DNA from: Marmoricola sp. Leaf446
GTDB lineage: Bacteria; Actinomycetota; Actinomycetes; Propionibacteriales; Nocardioidaceae
DNA length: 64,000 nt
Direction of reading: 5' to 3'
Assembly: GCF_001424755.1 (NCBI RefSeq)
Contig: NZ_LMRF01000001.1
Location: forward strand, 1,148,140 to 1,212,139
This document shows positions 45,578 through 55,116 of the stretch, piece after piece. Numbering within the stretch: the stretch's first letter is position 1; each line of letters starts with the position of its first letter. The notes beneath the pieces are model-generated. The model saw only the letters and a program-made list of their open reading frames with translations, had not been told where the DNA came from and did no database searches. The position numbers and the translations under genes are program-made.

Positions 45578-47755
45578 ATGACCGCCAACCAGGTCCGGCT
45601 GCAGGCCATCAAGGGCGTCGAGTCCACGGTGCCCCCGGCGTACAGCTTCGACCCGGGCGAGGAGCCCGGCCAGATCTTCGGCGAGAACGTCTTCAGCCTC
45701 AACGTGATGCAGAAGCGGCTGCCCAAGGGCGTCTACAAGTCGGTGGTCTCCACCATCGAGAAGTCGACGCCGCTGGACCCCGACGTGGCCGACGCCGTCG
45801 CCTCGGCGATGAAGGACTGGGCGATGGAGAAGGGCGCGACCCACTACGCGCACGTCTTCTACCCGCTGACCGGCCTGACCGCGGAGAAGCACGACAGCTT
45901 CCTGGACCCGGTGGGCGACGGCACGGCGTTCGCGTCGTTCTCGGGCAAGACCCTGGTGCAGGGCGAGCCCGACGCGTCGTCGTTCCCCAACGGCGGGCTG
46001 CGCAACACCTTCGAGGCGCGCGGCTACACCGGCTGGGACGTGATGAGCCCGGCGTACGTGCTGGAGAACCCCAACGGCAACACGCTGTGCATCCCCACCA
46101 TCTTCATCTCGATGACCGGTGAGGCGCTCGACCACAAGACGCCCGTGCTGCGCTCGCAGCAGGCGATGTCGGCGCAGGCCAAGCGGGTGCTGCGGCTCTT
46201 CGGCCACGACGACCCCGACAACGTGGTGGCCTACTGCGGCCCCGAGCAGGAGTACTTCCTGGTCGACAGCCACTTCTTCACCGCCCGGCCCGACCTGCTC
46301 AACGCCGGCCGCACGCTCTTCGGGGCCAAGCCGCCCAAGGGCCAGGAGTTCGACGACCACTACTTCGGTGCCATCCCCGAGCGCGTGCTCGGCTTCATGA
46401 TGGACACCGAGCGGGAGCTGTTCAAGCTCGGCATCCCCGCCAAGACGCGGCACAACGAGGTCGCCCCGGGCCAGTTCGAGGTGGCCCCGATGTTCGAGCG
46501 CGCCAACGAGGCCAGCGACCACCAGCAGCTGCTGATGACGACCTTCAAGTCGGTCGCGCGCAAGCACGGCATGGAGTGCCTGTTCCACGAGAAGCCCTTC
46601 GACGGCGTCAACGGCTCGGGCAAGCACGTCAACTTCTCGCTCGGCAACGCCGAGCTCGGCAGCCTGCTCGTGCCCGGCGACAACCCCCACGACAACGCGC
46701 AGTTCCTCGTCTTCTGCGCCGCCGTGGTCCGCGCGGTCCACCAGTACGGCGGGCTGCTGCGCAGCTCGGTCGCCTCGGCCGGCAACGACCACCGCCTCGG
46801 CGCCAACGAGGCGCCGCCGGCGATCATCTCGATCTTCCTGGGCGACCAGCTCGCCGACGTCTTCGACCAGATCGCCAAGGGCGGTGCGACCCACTCCAAG
46901 GAGAAGGGCACGCTGACCATCGGCGTGGACACGCTGCCCAACCTGAGCAAGGACCCGGGCGACCGCAACCGCACCAGCCCGTTCGCCTTCACCGGCAACC
47001 GGTTCGAGTTCCGCGCGCCGGGCTCCAACCAGACGGTGGCCGGCCCGATGGTCGTGCTCAACACGATCATGGCCGAGGCGCTCGACCACGCGGCGACCTA
47101 CCTCGAGGACGCCGTGGCCGCCGGCACCGACTTCAACGAGGCCGTCCAGTCGCTCTTGACCGAGATCGTCACCGAGCACGGCAAGGTCATCTTCAACGGC
47201 AACGGCTACTCCGACGAGTGGCCGGTCGAGGCCGAGCAGCGGGGCCTGAAGAACCTCCGCACCACCGTCGACGCCCTGCCCGAGCTGATCACGCCCGAGG
47301 CGCTGGCGTTGTTCGCCAAGTACGACGTCTTCAACGACCGCGAGATGCACAGCCGCTACGAGATCGGGCTGGAGCAGTACGTCCTGTCGATCTCGGTGGA
47401 GGCCAACCTGACCCTCGAGATGGGCACCACCATCGTGCTGCCCGCGGCGGTGCGCTACCAGACCGAGCTCGCCACCAACGTCTCCGCGCTCAAGGCCGCC
47501 GGGGTGGACGCCGACCTCGCCGACCTCGAGGCCGTCTCGGTGCCGCTGGCCGCGCTCCGCGCCGGGCTCAAGGAGCTCGCCGCAGCGGTCGCCCACGAGC
47601 ACCCCGAGGACGCGATGGAGGCGGCGACCTACTGCCGCGACACCGTGATCCCGGCGATGGCCGCGGTCCGCGAGGCCGCCGACACCCTCGAGGGCGTCGT
47701 GGCCGACGACCTGTGGTCGCTGCCGACCTACCAGGAGATGCTCTACCTGCTCTGA
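45578..47755 (+). CDS. glnN: type III glutamine synthetase
   Basis: The 725-residue enzyme belongs to the GSIII family, which is clearly longer than GSI and has characteristic blocks: [89 protein letters not shown] and [22 protein letters not shown]. It makes glutamine from glutamate, ammonia and ATP. GSIII is not adenylylated by GlnE and is usually induced under nitrogen limitation, fitting the upstream GlnR-like box. ATG 45578 follows CAGGAG. Confidence 0.95.
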   Translation: MTANQVRLQAIKGVESTVPPAYSFDPGEEPGQIFGENVFSLNVMQKRLPKGVYKSVVSTIEKSTPLDPDVADAVASAMKDWAMEKGATHYAHVFYPLTGLTAEKHDSFLDPVGDGTAFASFSGKTLVQGEPDASSFPNGGLRNTFEARGYTGWDVMSPAYVLENPNGNTLCIPTIFISMTGEALDHKTPVLRSQQAMSAQAKRVLRLFGHDDPDNVVAYCGPEQEYFLVDSHFFTARPDLLNAGRTLFGAKPPKGQEFDDHYFGAIPERVLGFMMDTERELFKLGIPAKTRHNEVAPGQFEVAPMFERANEASDHQQLLMTTFKSVARKHGMECLFHEKPFDGVNGSGKHVNFSLGNAELGSLLVPGDNPHDNAQFLVFCAAVVRAVHQYGGLLRSSVASAGNDHRLGANEAPPAIISIFLGDQLADVFDQIAKGGATHSKEKGTLTIGVDTLPNLSKDPGDRNRTSPFAFTGNRFEFRAPGSNQTVAGPMVVLNTIMAEALDHAATYLEDAVAAGTDFNEAVQSLLTEIVTEHGKVIFNGNGYSDEWPVEAEQRGLKNLRTTVDALPELITPEALALFAKYDVFNDREMHSRYEIGLEQYVLSISVEANLTLEMGTTIVLPAAVRYQTELATNVSALKAAGVDADLADLEAVSVPLAALRAGLKELAAAVAHEHPEDAMEAATYCRDTVIPAMAAVREAADTLEGVVADDLWSLPTYQEMLYLL

Positions 47756-47781
47756 TCCTCGACGTGCGCTAGACGGACAGG

Positions 47782-47814
47782 CCGGTGCGGCGGCGGGATA
47801 TCGAGCCGCACCGG
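47782..47814 (+). terminator. hairpin after glnN
   Basis: CCGGTGCGGC (47782-47791) pairs perfectly with GCCGCACCGG (47805-47814) across a 13-nt loop. It lies 27 nt past the glnN stop and before the DinB gene. There is no T-tract, so it may act with Rho or as an attenuating structure. Confidence 0.5.
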
Positions 47815-47871
47815 TCCTGGACGAGGCTCGACCTCAGGTCCTCGGCGTCGAGGGCGACGAGAGGAGCAGTC

Positions 47872-48369
47872 ATGAGCGCACAGGTGCCGGAGCCCATCTC
47901 GAGGGCGGTGGACGACGCCGACGCGGCACTGGGGCGGCTCGACGCCGCGCTGGAGCAGCTGTCGGACGGCGACCTGCACCGGGCCCACCGCGACGGCGGC
48001 TGGTCGGTGGCGCAGGTCATCTCGCACATCAACATGTGCTCGATCCTGTGGCTCGGCGACATCAAGCGGCTCGAGAACGACCCCGACCTCGACTTCGTGT
48101 TCCGCGAGGAGGTCGGCCACGACATGCTCGGCTACCCGCCGCCGACGATCGAGCTGGCCCGCCAGCAGCTGGCCAGCACCCGTCGTACGATCACCACGGC
48201 CGGGGCCGCGGTCTCGACCGAGGTGCTCGCCCGCACCGTGACCATCCCCGACCTCGGCACCATGACGGTCGAGGAGTGGACCCCGCTGATCATCGGCCAC
48301 GCCTCGAGCCACACCGAGCAGGCCTTCGAGATCATGCGCGACCGCGAGTTCGCCCCCGAGGGCGTCTGA
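47872..48369 (+). CDS. DinB-family protein (mycothiol-dependent enzyme-like)
   Basis: The 165-residue four-helix DinB/YfiT-type protein has an N-terminal GDLHRAHRDGGWSVAQVISHINMCS (His metal ligand) and a C-terminal GHASSHTEQAFEIMRDRE with two further His, giving the three-His metal site typical of the family. Members are often thiol-dependent transferases. The GAGAGGAGCAG ribosome site fixes ATG 47872. Its TGA overlaps the next ATG, so it is translationally coupled to the dehydrogenase gene. Confidence 0.82.
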   Translation: MSAQVPEPISRAVDDADAALGRLDAALEQLSDGDLHRAHRDGGWSVAQVISHINMCSILWLGDIKRLENDPDLDFVFREEVGHDMLGYPPPTIELARQQLASTRRTITTAGAAVSTEVLARTVTIPDLGTMTVEEWTPLIIGHASSHTEQAFEIMRDREFAPEGV

Positions 48370-49388
48370 TGCGCGCGGCAGTGCTCACCGGCCTCGAGCA
48401 GGTCGTGCTGGAGGAGCGTCCCGAGCCCGAGGCGGGCCCGGGCTGGGTCGTCGTGCAGGTCGAGTCGGCGTCGCTGTGCGGCACCGACGTCCACCAGTAC
48501 GACGGCCGCATCGACACCCCCTTCCCGCGGGTCCCCGGCCACGACTTCGCCGGCCGCGTGGACAGCGTCGGCGAGGGCGTCGACGAGTCGTGGGTCGGCA
48601 GGGCGGTCGCCGTGAAGCCGTCGCTGCCGTGCGGCCAGTGCCCGGAGTGCATCTCCGACAAGCCCTTCGACTGCAAGAAGAAGAAGCTGATCGGGCTGTG
48701 GTCCGACGGCTGCCTGACCGAGCGGATCGCCGTACCCGTCGTCAACCTGATCCCGCGTCCCGACGGCGTGGAGGCCTGGCAGGCCTCGCTGCTGGAGCCG
48801 CTGGCCGTCGGCCTCAACACGGTCGACCGGTTGCGGATCGTGCTGGGGGAGAGCGTCGTCGTGCTCGGCCAGGGCCCGATCGGCCTGGCGCTGACGCGGC
48901 TGTGCGCGCTGTCGGGGGCCGGCAAGCTGATCGTCACCGACGCCCGCGAGGCGCCGTTCGCGGTCTCCCGGCCCTACGGCGCGACCGACTGCATCGACGT
49001 CACGCAGACCGACGCCACCCAGGCGATCCTCGACCTGACCGACGGCGTCGGCGCCGACATCGTGATCGAGACCAGCGGCTTCCCGTCGTCCTCGGCGATG
49101 GTGCTCGACGCCGTCCGCAAGGAGGGCAAGGTCGCCCACATCGGCTGGGCCAACGACCTGCCACCGCTGCCGGTCATCCCGATCATGGCCAAGACGCTCA
49201 CCGTCTACGGCGTGGGCGGCAACGGCGGGCGCGGCCAGTACGAGCGCAGCCTCGAGCTGGTCCGCAGCGGCCGCATCGACCTCGACCCGGTGGTCACCCA
49301 CCGGTTCTCCCTCGACGACGTCGCGGAGGCCTTCGCCGTCGCCTCGTCGAAGACCGACGGCGCCATCAAGGTGATCGTCAGCCCGTAG
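48369..49388 (+). CDS. zinc-dependent alcohol dehydrogenase family protein
   Basis: This 339-residue MDR enzyme has catalytic-zinc motifs SLCGTDVHQYDGR and VPGHDFAGRVDSVGEGV, the structural zinc cluster PCGQCPECISDKPFDC, and the NAD(P) loop VVLGQGPIGLALTRLCALSG. It is similar to threonine/sorbitol dehydrogenase-type enzymes. The start overlaps the DinB stop. The substrate is unknown. The stop is followed at once by the repeat element at 49389-49535. Confidence 0.9.
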   Translation: MRAAVLTGLEQVVLEERPEPEAGPGWVVVQVESASLCGTDVHQYDGRIDTPFPRVPGHDFAGRVDSVGEGVDESWVGRAVAVKPSLPCGQCPECISDKPFDCKKKKLIGLWSDGCLTERIAVPVVNLIPRPDGVEAWQASLLEPLAVGLNTVDRLRIVLGESVVVLGQGPIGLALTRLCALSGAGKLIVTDAREAPFAVSRPYGATDCIDVTQTDATQAILDLTDGVGADIVIETSGFPSSSAMVLDAVRKEGKVAHIGWANDLPPLPVIPIMAKTLTVYGVGGNGGRGQYERSLELVRSGRIDLDPVVTHRFSLDDVAEAFAVASSKTDGAIKVIVSP

Positions 49389-49460
49389 TCCTCGGGGTGG
49401 TCGAGGAAGGACTCCTCCGGGCGGTCGACGAGGGACTCCTTCGGGTGGTCGAGGAAGGAC
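49389..49460. repeat. three tandem 24-bp imperfect repeats
   Basis: Copies at 49389-49412, 49413-49436 and 49437-49460 each contain the core GG(T/C)GGTCGA(G/C)GA(A/G)GGAC. They begin at the base after the dehydrogenase stop codon. The last copy runs directly into the inverted repeat at 49446-49535. Confidence 0.75.
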
Positions 49461-49535
49461 GAAGTCCTGTCACGAGACCCCCCGGCGGGCCTCGTGACGG
49501 TCGCTGCGCGACCTCCTCGACCAGCCGGGGGCACG
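49446..49535. repeat. palindromic intergenic repeat element
   Basis: A left arm starting GGTCGAGGA near 49446 and a right arm ending TCCTCGACC near 49535 form a long imperfect inverted repeat, converging on TCACGAGAC/GCCTCGTGA. Each arm carries its own small hairpin (GGAC-GAA-GTCC, and GGTCGCTGCGCGACC). The right arm contains GACGGTCGCTGCGCGACC, a motif I associate with interspersed repeats in Nocardioides genomes. The position between convergent genes fits a REP-like element. Confidence 0.6.
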
Positions 49536-49564
49536 ACTGGTCCCCTCAGGGACTCGGTCCGCCG

Positions 49565-50464
49565 TCAGCCGGCCGCGCGCTTGTAGGGGTCGGGCGGGAA
49601 CCAGCCGCGGTCGACCACCTGCTGGGCCCAGGCGTCGAGCCGCGCGACGACGCGGTCGAGGTCGTCGCCGATCGCGGCGACGGCGGCCGCGACGGTGAGG
49701 TCGGTGGTGGCCTCGAGGTCCTCGCGGAAGGCGCGGCCGGCGTCGGTGAGGCGGCCGTCGGCGACCCAGCCGCGCTCGGCGAGGGTGCCGGTGCCGGCGT
49801 CCATCGCCTCGGGGCTCCAGGCCCGCGAGCCGGTGTAGCTCAGCGCGTCCCAGCCCACCCACAGCTCGGTGAGCTGGTTGGCCTGCACGCCGTCGACGCC
49901 CGAGGCGACCAGGGTCGCGAGGTGGCCGTCGCCGCGGTGCTCGCGCAGGATCGTGCAGGCGTGCCACAGCTGACCGAGGAGGTCCTCGGGCCAGGCCAGC
50001 CCGGTGAGGCCGGCGTGCAGCGCCCGGCCGGTCGGGTCGGCGGCCTCGCACGCGCGGCGCAGCACCGCCACGACCTCGGCCAGCTCCTCGGGCTCGCCGA
50101 GGCACTCGCGCAGCGCCGTGACGGCGCCCCGCTCCTTGGCCGCGCGCACGTCGTCCACGCTCGCCGTCGACCGGGCCGAGGCGAACAGGTCGGCGACCAG
50201 CCCCGGCTCGAAGACGCCGAACGCGGCGGAGGCCACGCGGGGCTCGACGTCGCCCAGCACGCTGGCCCGGCTGTAGACGTAGCCCTGCAGGAAGTCCAGC
50301 CCGAGGGCGGCGTACTCGTCGTAGGCCGGCTCGCTCCAGAAGCAGATCGTCGCCAACGGCTCGATCGCGTCACGCAGCCGGCGCGCCGGCGTCGTCCAGT
50401 CCAGGGACCGCACGTCCCCGTCGCGGCCGCCGAAGAACGCGGCCCGTGCCTCGCTGTAGTCCAT
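49565..50464 (-). CDS. SCO6745-type helical protein (winged-helix-like)
   Basis: The 299-residue protein resembles the SCO6745 family of actinobacteria: LATICFWSEPAYDEYAALGLDFLQGYVYSRASVLG, SAAFGVFEPGLVADLF and LTDAGRAFREDLEATTDL near the C-terminus, a MarR-like wing region. No catalytic residues are evident. ATG 50464 has CATGAT ending 6 nt upstream. Function is unknown. Confidence 0.78.
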   Translation of the reverse strand: MDYSEARAAFFGGRDGDVRSLDWTTPARRLRDAIEPLATICFWSEPAYDEYAALGLDFLQGYVYSRASVLGDVEPRVASAAFGVFEPGLVADLFASARSTASVDDVRAAKERGAVTALRECLGEPEELAEVVAVLRRACEAADPTGRALHAGLTGLAWPEDLLGQLWHACTILREHRGDGHLATLVASGVDGVQANQLTELWVGWDALSYTGSRAWSPEAMDAGTGTLAERGWVADGRLTDAGRAFREDLEATTDLTVAAAVAAIGDDLDRVVARLDAWAQQVVDRGWFPPDPYKRAAG

Positions 50465-50588
50465 GGCGCGATCATGGTGTGACCCGGACCACAGGCGCCA
50501 TGCCGCGGCTGCGATCGTGCGGGTATCGGACACCGCGGTGCGGGCAACGGCTGCCCCAGGCCACCGGGCGTCGGACAAGGTGGACGCC

Positions 50589-51521
50589 ATGGTGGTCGAG
50601 CTGGTCGAGGTCGGTCCTCGCGACGGACTGCAGAACGAGTCGCGCACGCTCCCCGTCGAGACCAGGATCGCGCTCATCGAGCGCCTGGTCGCGGCCGGCG
50701 TACGCCGCCTGGAGGCGGTGAGCTTCGTGCGGGGCGACCGCGTCCCGCAGATGGCCCACGCCGAGGAGGTGCTGGCCGGGCTGACGGTCCGCGACGACGT
50801 CGACCTGATCGGGCTGGTGCTCAACCGACGCGGTGCCGAGCGGGCCGCCGAGACGGTCTGCGACGAGCTCAACGTCGTGCTGCCGGTGACCGACGACTTC
50901 GCCACCCGCAACCAGGGCGTCACCGTCGAGCAGGGCCTCGAGCACGCGGCCGCCGCGGTGCGAGTCGCGCGCGACGCCGGCAAGCGCGCGAGCGTGACCC
51001 TGGCCGTCGCCTTCGGCTGCCCGTTCCAGGGAGAGGTGCCGGTCTCCCAGGTCGCGCGCGTCGTGGAGCGGGTCGCCGACCTCGGCATCGACGAGCTGGC
51101 CTTCGCCGACACCATCGGCGTCGGGGTGCCCGCCCAGGTGCACGCGCTCGCGGCCCTGGTGGCGGGCGACAGCCGGGTGCCGCGGCTGCGGTTCCACTTC
51201 CACAACACCCGCAACACCGGCTACGCCAACGCGTGGGCCGCGACCACGCTCGATCTCGCGGGCCACGGCGACCGGGTCTCGCTGGACGCCTCGGTGGGTG
51301 GCTTCGGCGGCTGCCCGTTCGCGCCGGCGGCGACCGGCAACATCGCCACCGAGGACCTGCTCCACCTGCTGCGCCGCTCGGGCGTGGAGGTCGCGGGCGC
51401 CGAGGTGCAGGACCTCGCGCCCCTGGTCGACACCGCGTCCTGGCTGTCCGAGGAGCTCGCCAGCCCGGTGCAGGCCCTGCTCGGCCGCGCCGGCGACCTG
51501 CTGCCCGGGGCCGCGTCGTGA
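50589..51521 (+). CDS. mvaB: hydroxymethylglutaryl-CoA lyase-like protein
   Basis: The 310-residue DRE-TIM-family lyase has VEVGPRDGLQNE with the catalytic Arg/Asp, FHFHNTRNTGYANAWA (metal His) and SVGGFGGCPFAPAATGNIATEDLLHLL with the loop cysteine of HMG-CoA lyases. It would cleave HMG-CoA or a related acyl-CoA to acetyl-CoA plus a keto acid. ATG 50589 is assumed. It is the first gene of a tightly coupled run with a CaiB-like transferase and an AceE-like protein, which suggests a substrate other than leucine-derived HMG-CoA. Confidence 0.87.
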   Translation: MVVELVEVGPRDGLQNESRTLPVETRIALIERLVAAGVRRLEAVSFVRGDRVPQMAHAEEVLAGLTVRDDVDLIGLVLNRRGAERAAETVCDELNVVLPVTDDFATRNQGVTVEQGLEHAAAAVRVARDAGKRASVTLAVAFGCPFQGEVPVSQVARVVERVADLGIDELAFADTIGVGVPAQVHALAALVAGDSRVPRLRFHFHNTRNTGYANAWAATTLDLAGHGDRVSLDASVGGFGGCPFAPAATGNIATEDLLHLLRRSGVEVAGAEVQDLAPLVDTASWLSEELASPVQALLGRAGDLLPGAAS

Positions 51522-52747
51522 CCCACGACCCCCAGCAGCCCCTCGCCGGCGTCCGCGTCGTCGAGCTCGGCAACTACATCGCCGCCCCGACCGCCGGCCG
51601 GCTGCTGGCCGACTTCGGCGCCGAGGTGATCAAGGTGGAGCGCCCGGGCACCGGCGACGAGCTGCGCACCTGGCGGCTCTACGGCGGCGACACCTCGCTG
51701 CTCTACCGCACCATCAACCGCAACAAGCGCTCGGTCGAGATCGACCTGCGCACCGACGAGGGCCGCGAGACGGTGCTCGCGCTGCTGGCCCGCTCCGACG
51801 CGCTCATCGAGAACTTCCGCCCCGGCACGCTGGACAGGTGGGGCCTGGGCGCGGACGTCCTGGCCGAGGCCAACCCCGACCTCGTCGTCGCCCGCGTCTC
51901 CGCCTTCGGCCAGACCGGACCGATGGCCGGACGCCCCGGCTTCGCGGCCGTCGCCGAGGCGTTCGGCGGGATGCGCGACCTCGTCGGCGACCCCGACCGG
52001 CCCCCGGCCCGGGTCGGCGTCTCGATCGGCGACTCCATCGCGGGCCTGTACGCCGCGTTCGGCGTGGTGATGTCGCTGCTGGACCGAGAGAAGCGCCGGG
52101 CCGACGGCGTGCCGCCGGTGACGGCGGCCGAGCGTCACGTCGACGTCGCGCTGCACGAGGCGGTGTTCTCGATGATGGAGTCGCTGGTGCCCGACTACTC
52201 GGCGTACGACGTGCTGCGCCGGCGTACCGGCGGGCGGATGGAGGGCATCGCCCCGTCCAACGCCTACGTCTGCCGCGACGGCGCCTCGGTGGTGATCGCG
52301 GGCAACGGCGACTCGATCTTCGGCCGGCTGATGCGCACCATCGGCCGCGACGACCTGGCCGAGGACCCCTCGGTGGCGGGCAACGCCGGCCGCTGGGCGC
52401 GACGCGACGAGCTCGACGAGGCGATCGAGGCCTGGACGCGGCAGCACGACCGCGAGGACGTGCTGCGCGTGCTCGACGAGGCGGGCGTGCCGGCGGGCCC
52501 GATCTACAAGGCCGAGGACATCGTCGACGACGAGCAGTACCGCAGCCGCGACATGGTGCAGGAGCACCTCGTCGACGTCGAGGGCACGCAGCGGCCGGTG
52601 GCGTTCCCCGGGATCGTGCCGGTGCTGGGGGAGGCCTCGCTGCCGGTCCGCCACCTCGGCCCCGACCTGGGCGCGGACACGCAGTGGCTCCACGAGGAGG
52701 TCCTCGGCCGGAGCACCCCCGCCCCGACCCACGAGGAGAGCCCATGA
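51518..52747 (+). CDS. CaiB/BaiF family CoA-transferase
   Basis: This 409-residue class III CoA-transferase has VRVVELGNYIAAPTAGRLLADFGAEVIKVERPG, NRNKRSVEIDLRTDEGRETVLALLARSDALIENFRPGTLDRWGLG (catalytic Asp region), VGVSIGDSIAGLYAAFGV and RRTGGRMEGIAPSN. It moves CoA between carboxylic acids. The GTG overlaps the lyase stop and its own TGA overlaps the next ATG, so it is co-translated with both neighbours. With the lyase downstream in the pathway, it may activate the dicarboxylic or hydroxy acid that the lyase then cleaves. Confidence 0.92.
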   Translation: MTHDPQQPLAGVRVVELGNYIAAPTAGRLLADFGAEVIKVERPGTGDELRTWRLYGGDTSLLYRTINRNKRSVEIDLRTDEGRETVLALLARSDALIENFRPGTLDRWGLGADVLAEANPDLVVARVSAFGQTGPMAGRPGFAAVAEAFGGMRDLVGDPDRPPARVGVSIGDSIAGLYAAFGVVMSLLDREKRRADGVPPVTAAERHVDVALHEAVFSMMESLVPDYSAYDVLRRRTGGRMEGIAPSNAYVCRDGASVVIAGNGDSIFGRLMRTIGRDDLAEDPSVAGNAGRWARRDELDEAIEAWTRQHDREDVLRVLDEAGVPAGPIYKAEDIVDDEQYRSRDMVQEHLVDVEGTQRPVAFPGIVPVLGEASLPVRHLGPDLGADTQWLHEEVLGRSTPAPTHEESP

Positions 52748-55050
52748 CCGCCGACCTGGCCGCGCTGCGCGAGGTCTCGCAGCGGGTGCTGTGGCTCTCC
52801 GCGGCGATCGTGGACGCGGCCAACCGGGGGCGGCCCGACGACAGCGGCATCAAGGTCGGCGGCCACCAGGCCTCGTCGGCCTCGATGGTCGACATCGTGG
52901 TGGCGCTGTGGTTCGACCAGCTGACCTCGCTCGACCGGGTCTCGGTCAAGCCGCACGCCTCCCCGGTGCTGCACGCCGTGAACTACCTGCTGGGCGACCT
53001 CGACGCCTCCTACCTGCCGACGCTGCGCGCCAAGGGCGGGCTGCAGTCCTACCCCTCGCGGTCCAAGGACCCCGACACCGTGGACTTCTCGACCGGGTCG
53101 GTCGGCATCGGCGCGACGGCGGCGCTGTGGGCGGCGATGGCGCACCGCTACGTGCGCTCGCAGCGGCCCGACGTGCCCGAGGCGGGTCGCTTCGTCAGCC
53201 TGCTCGGCGACGCCGAGCTCGACGAGGGCGCGATCTGGGAGGCGGTCGCCGACCCGCAGGTCGCCAGCCTCGGCGAGCTGCTGTGGGTGGTCGACATGAA
53301 CCGCCAGTCGCTGGACCGGGTGGTGCCCGACATCGCGATCGCGCGCCTGCAGGCGATGTTCGAGGCCGCCGGGTGGCAGGTCGTGACGCTCAAGTGGGGA
53401 CGCCTGGTCTCGGAGCTGTTCGACCGGCCCGGGGGAGACCTGCTGCGGGCGCGGATGGAGGCGATGCCCAACGAGGAGTACCAGCGGATGCTGCGGGTCG
53501 ACCCCGACGAGGTCGCCGACCGGCTGCTCGGCAGCGACAGCCCCGACGCCCTGCGCGAGCTGGTCGGGTCGGTGCCCACCGACCACCTCGTCGCCGCGGT
53601 CCGCGACCTCGGCGGCCACGACCTCGGGTTGCTGGTCGACACCTTCGCCACCGTCGACGACCACCGCCCCACCGTGGTCTTCGCCTACACCGTCAAGGGC
53701 CGCGGGCTCCCGACGGAGGGGCACCCCAACAACCACTCGGTGCTGCTGACCGAGCAGCAGATGCGCGCGCTGGCCGAGGCGACCGGGTGCGACCTCGACG
53801 ACCCCTGGGCGGGCCTGCCCGACGGCTCGCCGGCGGCGCGGCTCGCGACCAGGCGCCGCGAGGAGCTGGCCCGGCCGGTCGTCGAGCCCGGGGACGACCT
53901 CCGGGTCCCGGCGTCGCTGGGCCACGCCTACCGCAAGCAGGTCTCCACGCAGGCCGCGCTCGGCCGGCTGCTGGCCGACCTGGTCCGCGACGCTCCCGAC
54001 GTGGCCGCACGGGTGGTGACGTGCAGTCCCGACGTCGCCTCCTCGACCAACCTGGGCGGCTGGATCAACAAGACCGGCGTGTGGTCGGTCGCCGAGCGGC
54101 GCGACTGGTTCGCCGACGACGACCAGCGGGTGCTGCGGTGGGCGGAGTCCCAGCAGGGCCAGCACCTCGAGCTCGGGATCGCCGAGGTCAACCTCGTCGG
54201 GCTGCTGGGCGAGCTCGGCGCGACGTGGTCGCGCTGGGGCGAGCGGCTGATCCCGGTCGCCACCCTCTACGACCCGTTCCTGAGCCGGGCCCTGGAGCCC
54301 TGGTCCTTCGGCCTGTACGCCGGGGGCCAGTCGATCCTCGTCGGCACCCCCAGCGGCGTCACCCTCGCGGCCGAGGGCGGCGCCCACCAGTCGATCTCGA
54401 CCCCCTCGATCGGGCTCGAGCAGCCCGGCTGCGTCGCGTGGGAGCCCGCCTTCGCCCAGGACCTCGAGTGGTGCTTCCTGCACGCGATGGACCAGGTCGG
54501 GGTGCCGGGCGGCACCTCGGCGTACTTCCGGCTCTCGACGCGGCCGGTCGACCCGACGCTGGCGCGGGTGCCAGACGACGAGGTGCTGCGGGAGCGGCGC
54601 CGTCGCCAGGCCGTCAGCGGCGGCTACCGCATCACCGACCACCCCGCCCAGGACGAGGACGTCACCCTGGTCGGCACCGGCGCGGTGATGCCCGAGGTGC
54701 TCGCCGCGGCCGAGCAGCTGCGGCAGCGCGGCCTGGTGGTCGGCGTGGTCTGCCTGACCAGCGCCGACCTGGTGTTCCGGTCGTTCCAGCAGCGCGGCTC
54801 GCGGCACGGCGGGGTCGGGTCGGGCGTGCTCGACCTGCTGCTGCCCCCGGCCCACCCGGCGCCGCTGGTCACGGTCATCGACGGCCACCCCCACACGCTG
54901 GCCTTCCTCGCCGGCGCGCGCGGCGACCGCACCCGCTGCCTCGGGGTCAGCGAGTTCGGCCAGTCCTCCGACCTCGCCGATGCCCAGGCGCTGCACGGGA
55001 TCGACGCCGTCTCGATCGTCGAGGCGGGCCTGGACCTCCTCGGACGCTGA
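52744..55050 (+). CDS. AceE-like thiamine-diphosphate 2-oxoacid dehydrogenase E1 / transketolase-like protein
   Basis: The 768-residue protein is related to homodimeric pyruvate dehydrogenase E1. It has GGHQASSASMVDIVVALW, VKPHASPVLHAVNYLLGDLD, DFSTGSVGIGATAALWAAMAHRY, the ThDP/Mg motif GDAELDEGAIWEA...VVDMNRQSLD (GDA in place of GDG) and the C-terminal LELGIAEVNLVGLLGELGATWSRWGERLIPVATLYDPF. It is shorter than AceE (about 890-930). No E2 or E3 gene is nearby, so it may act as a stand-alone oxoacid decarboxylase/transferase. The ATG overlaps the CaiB stop. The physiological substrate is unknown. Confidence 0.85.
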   Translation: MTADLAALREVSQRVLWLSAAIVDAANRGRPDDSGIKVGGHQASSASMVDIVVALWFDQLTSLDRVSVKPHASPVLHAVNYLLGDLDASYLPTLRAKGGLQSYPSRSKDPDTVDFSTGSVGIGATAALWAAMAHRYVRSQRPDVPEAGRFVSLLGDAELDEGAIWEAVADPQVASLGELLWVVDMNRQSLDRVVPDIAIARLQAMFEAAGWQVVTLKWGRLVSELFDRPGGDLLRARMEAMPNEEYQRMLRVDPDEVADRLLGSDSPDALRELVGSVPTDHLVAAVRDLGGHDLGLLVDTFATVDDHRPTVVFAYTVKGRGLPTEGHPNNHSVLLTEQQMRALAEATGCDLDDPWAGLPDGSPAARLATRRREELARPVVEPGDDLRVPASLGHAYRKQVSTQAALGRLLADLVRDAPDVAARVVTCSPDVASSTNLGGWINKTGVWSVAERRDWFADDDQRVLRWAESQQGQHLELGIAEVNLVGLLGELGATWSRWGERLIPVATLYDPFLSRALEPWSFGLYAGGQSILVGTPSGVTLAAEGGAHQSISTPSIGLEQPGCVAWEPAFAQDLEWCFLHAMDQVGVPGGTSAYFRLSTRPVDPTLARVPDDEVLRERRRRQAVSGGYRITDHPAQDEDVTLVGTGAVMPEVLAAAEQLRQRGLVVGVVCLTSADLVFRSFQQRGSRHGGVGSGVLDLLLPPAHPAPLVTVIDGHPHTLAFLAGARGDRTRCLGVSEFGQSSDLADAQALHGIDAVSIVEAGLDLLGR

Positions 55051-55116
55051 GGGCGAGGCTTGCCGTGGCGGCTACTGTGACGGTCGCCACCAGGTCGAGA
55101 CGTGGGGAGTGCCGCA

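Noticed and set aside
51298-52743. Plus-strand open frame extending the AceE-like gene upstream to make a 1250-residue fusion
   Set aside because: The extended part is Arg/Pro/Ala-rich and overlaps the intact CaiB gene; the true start at 52744 has the usual ATGA overlap.
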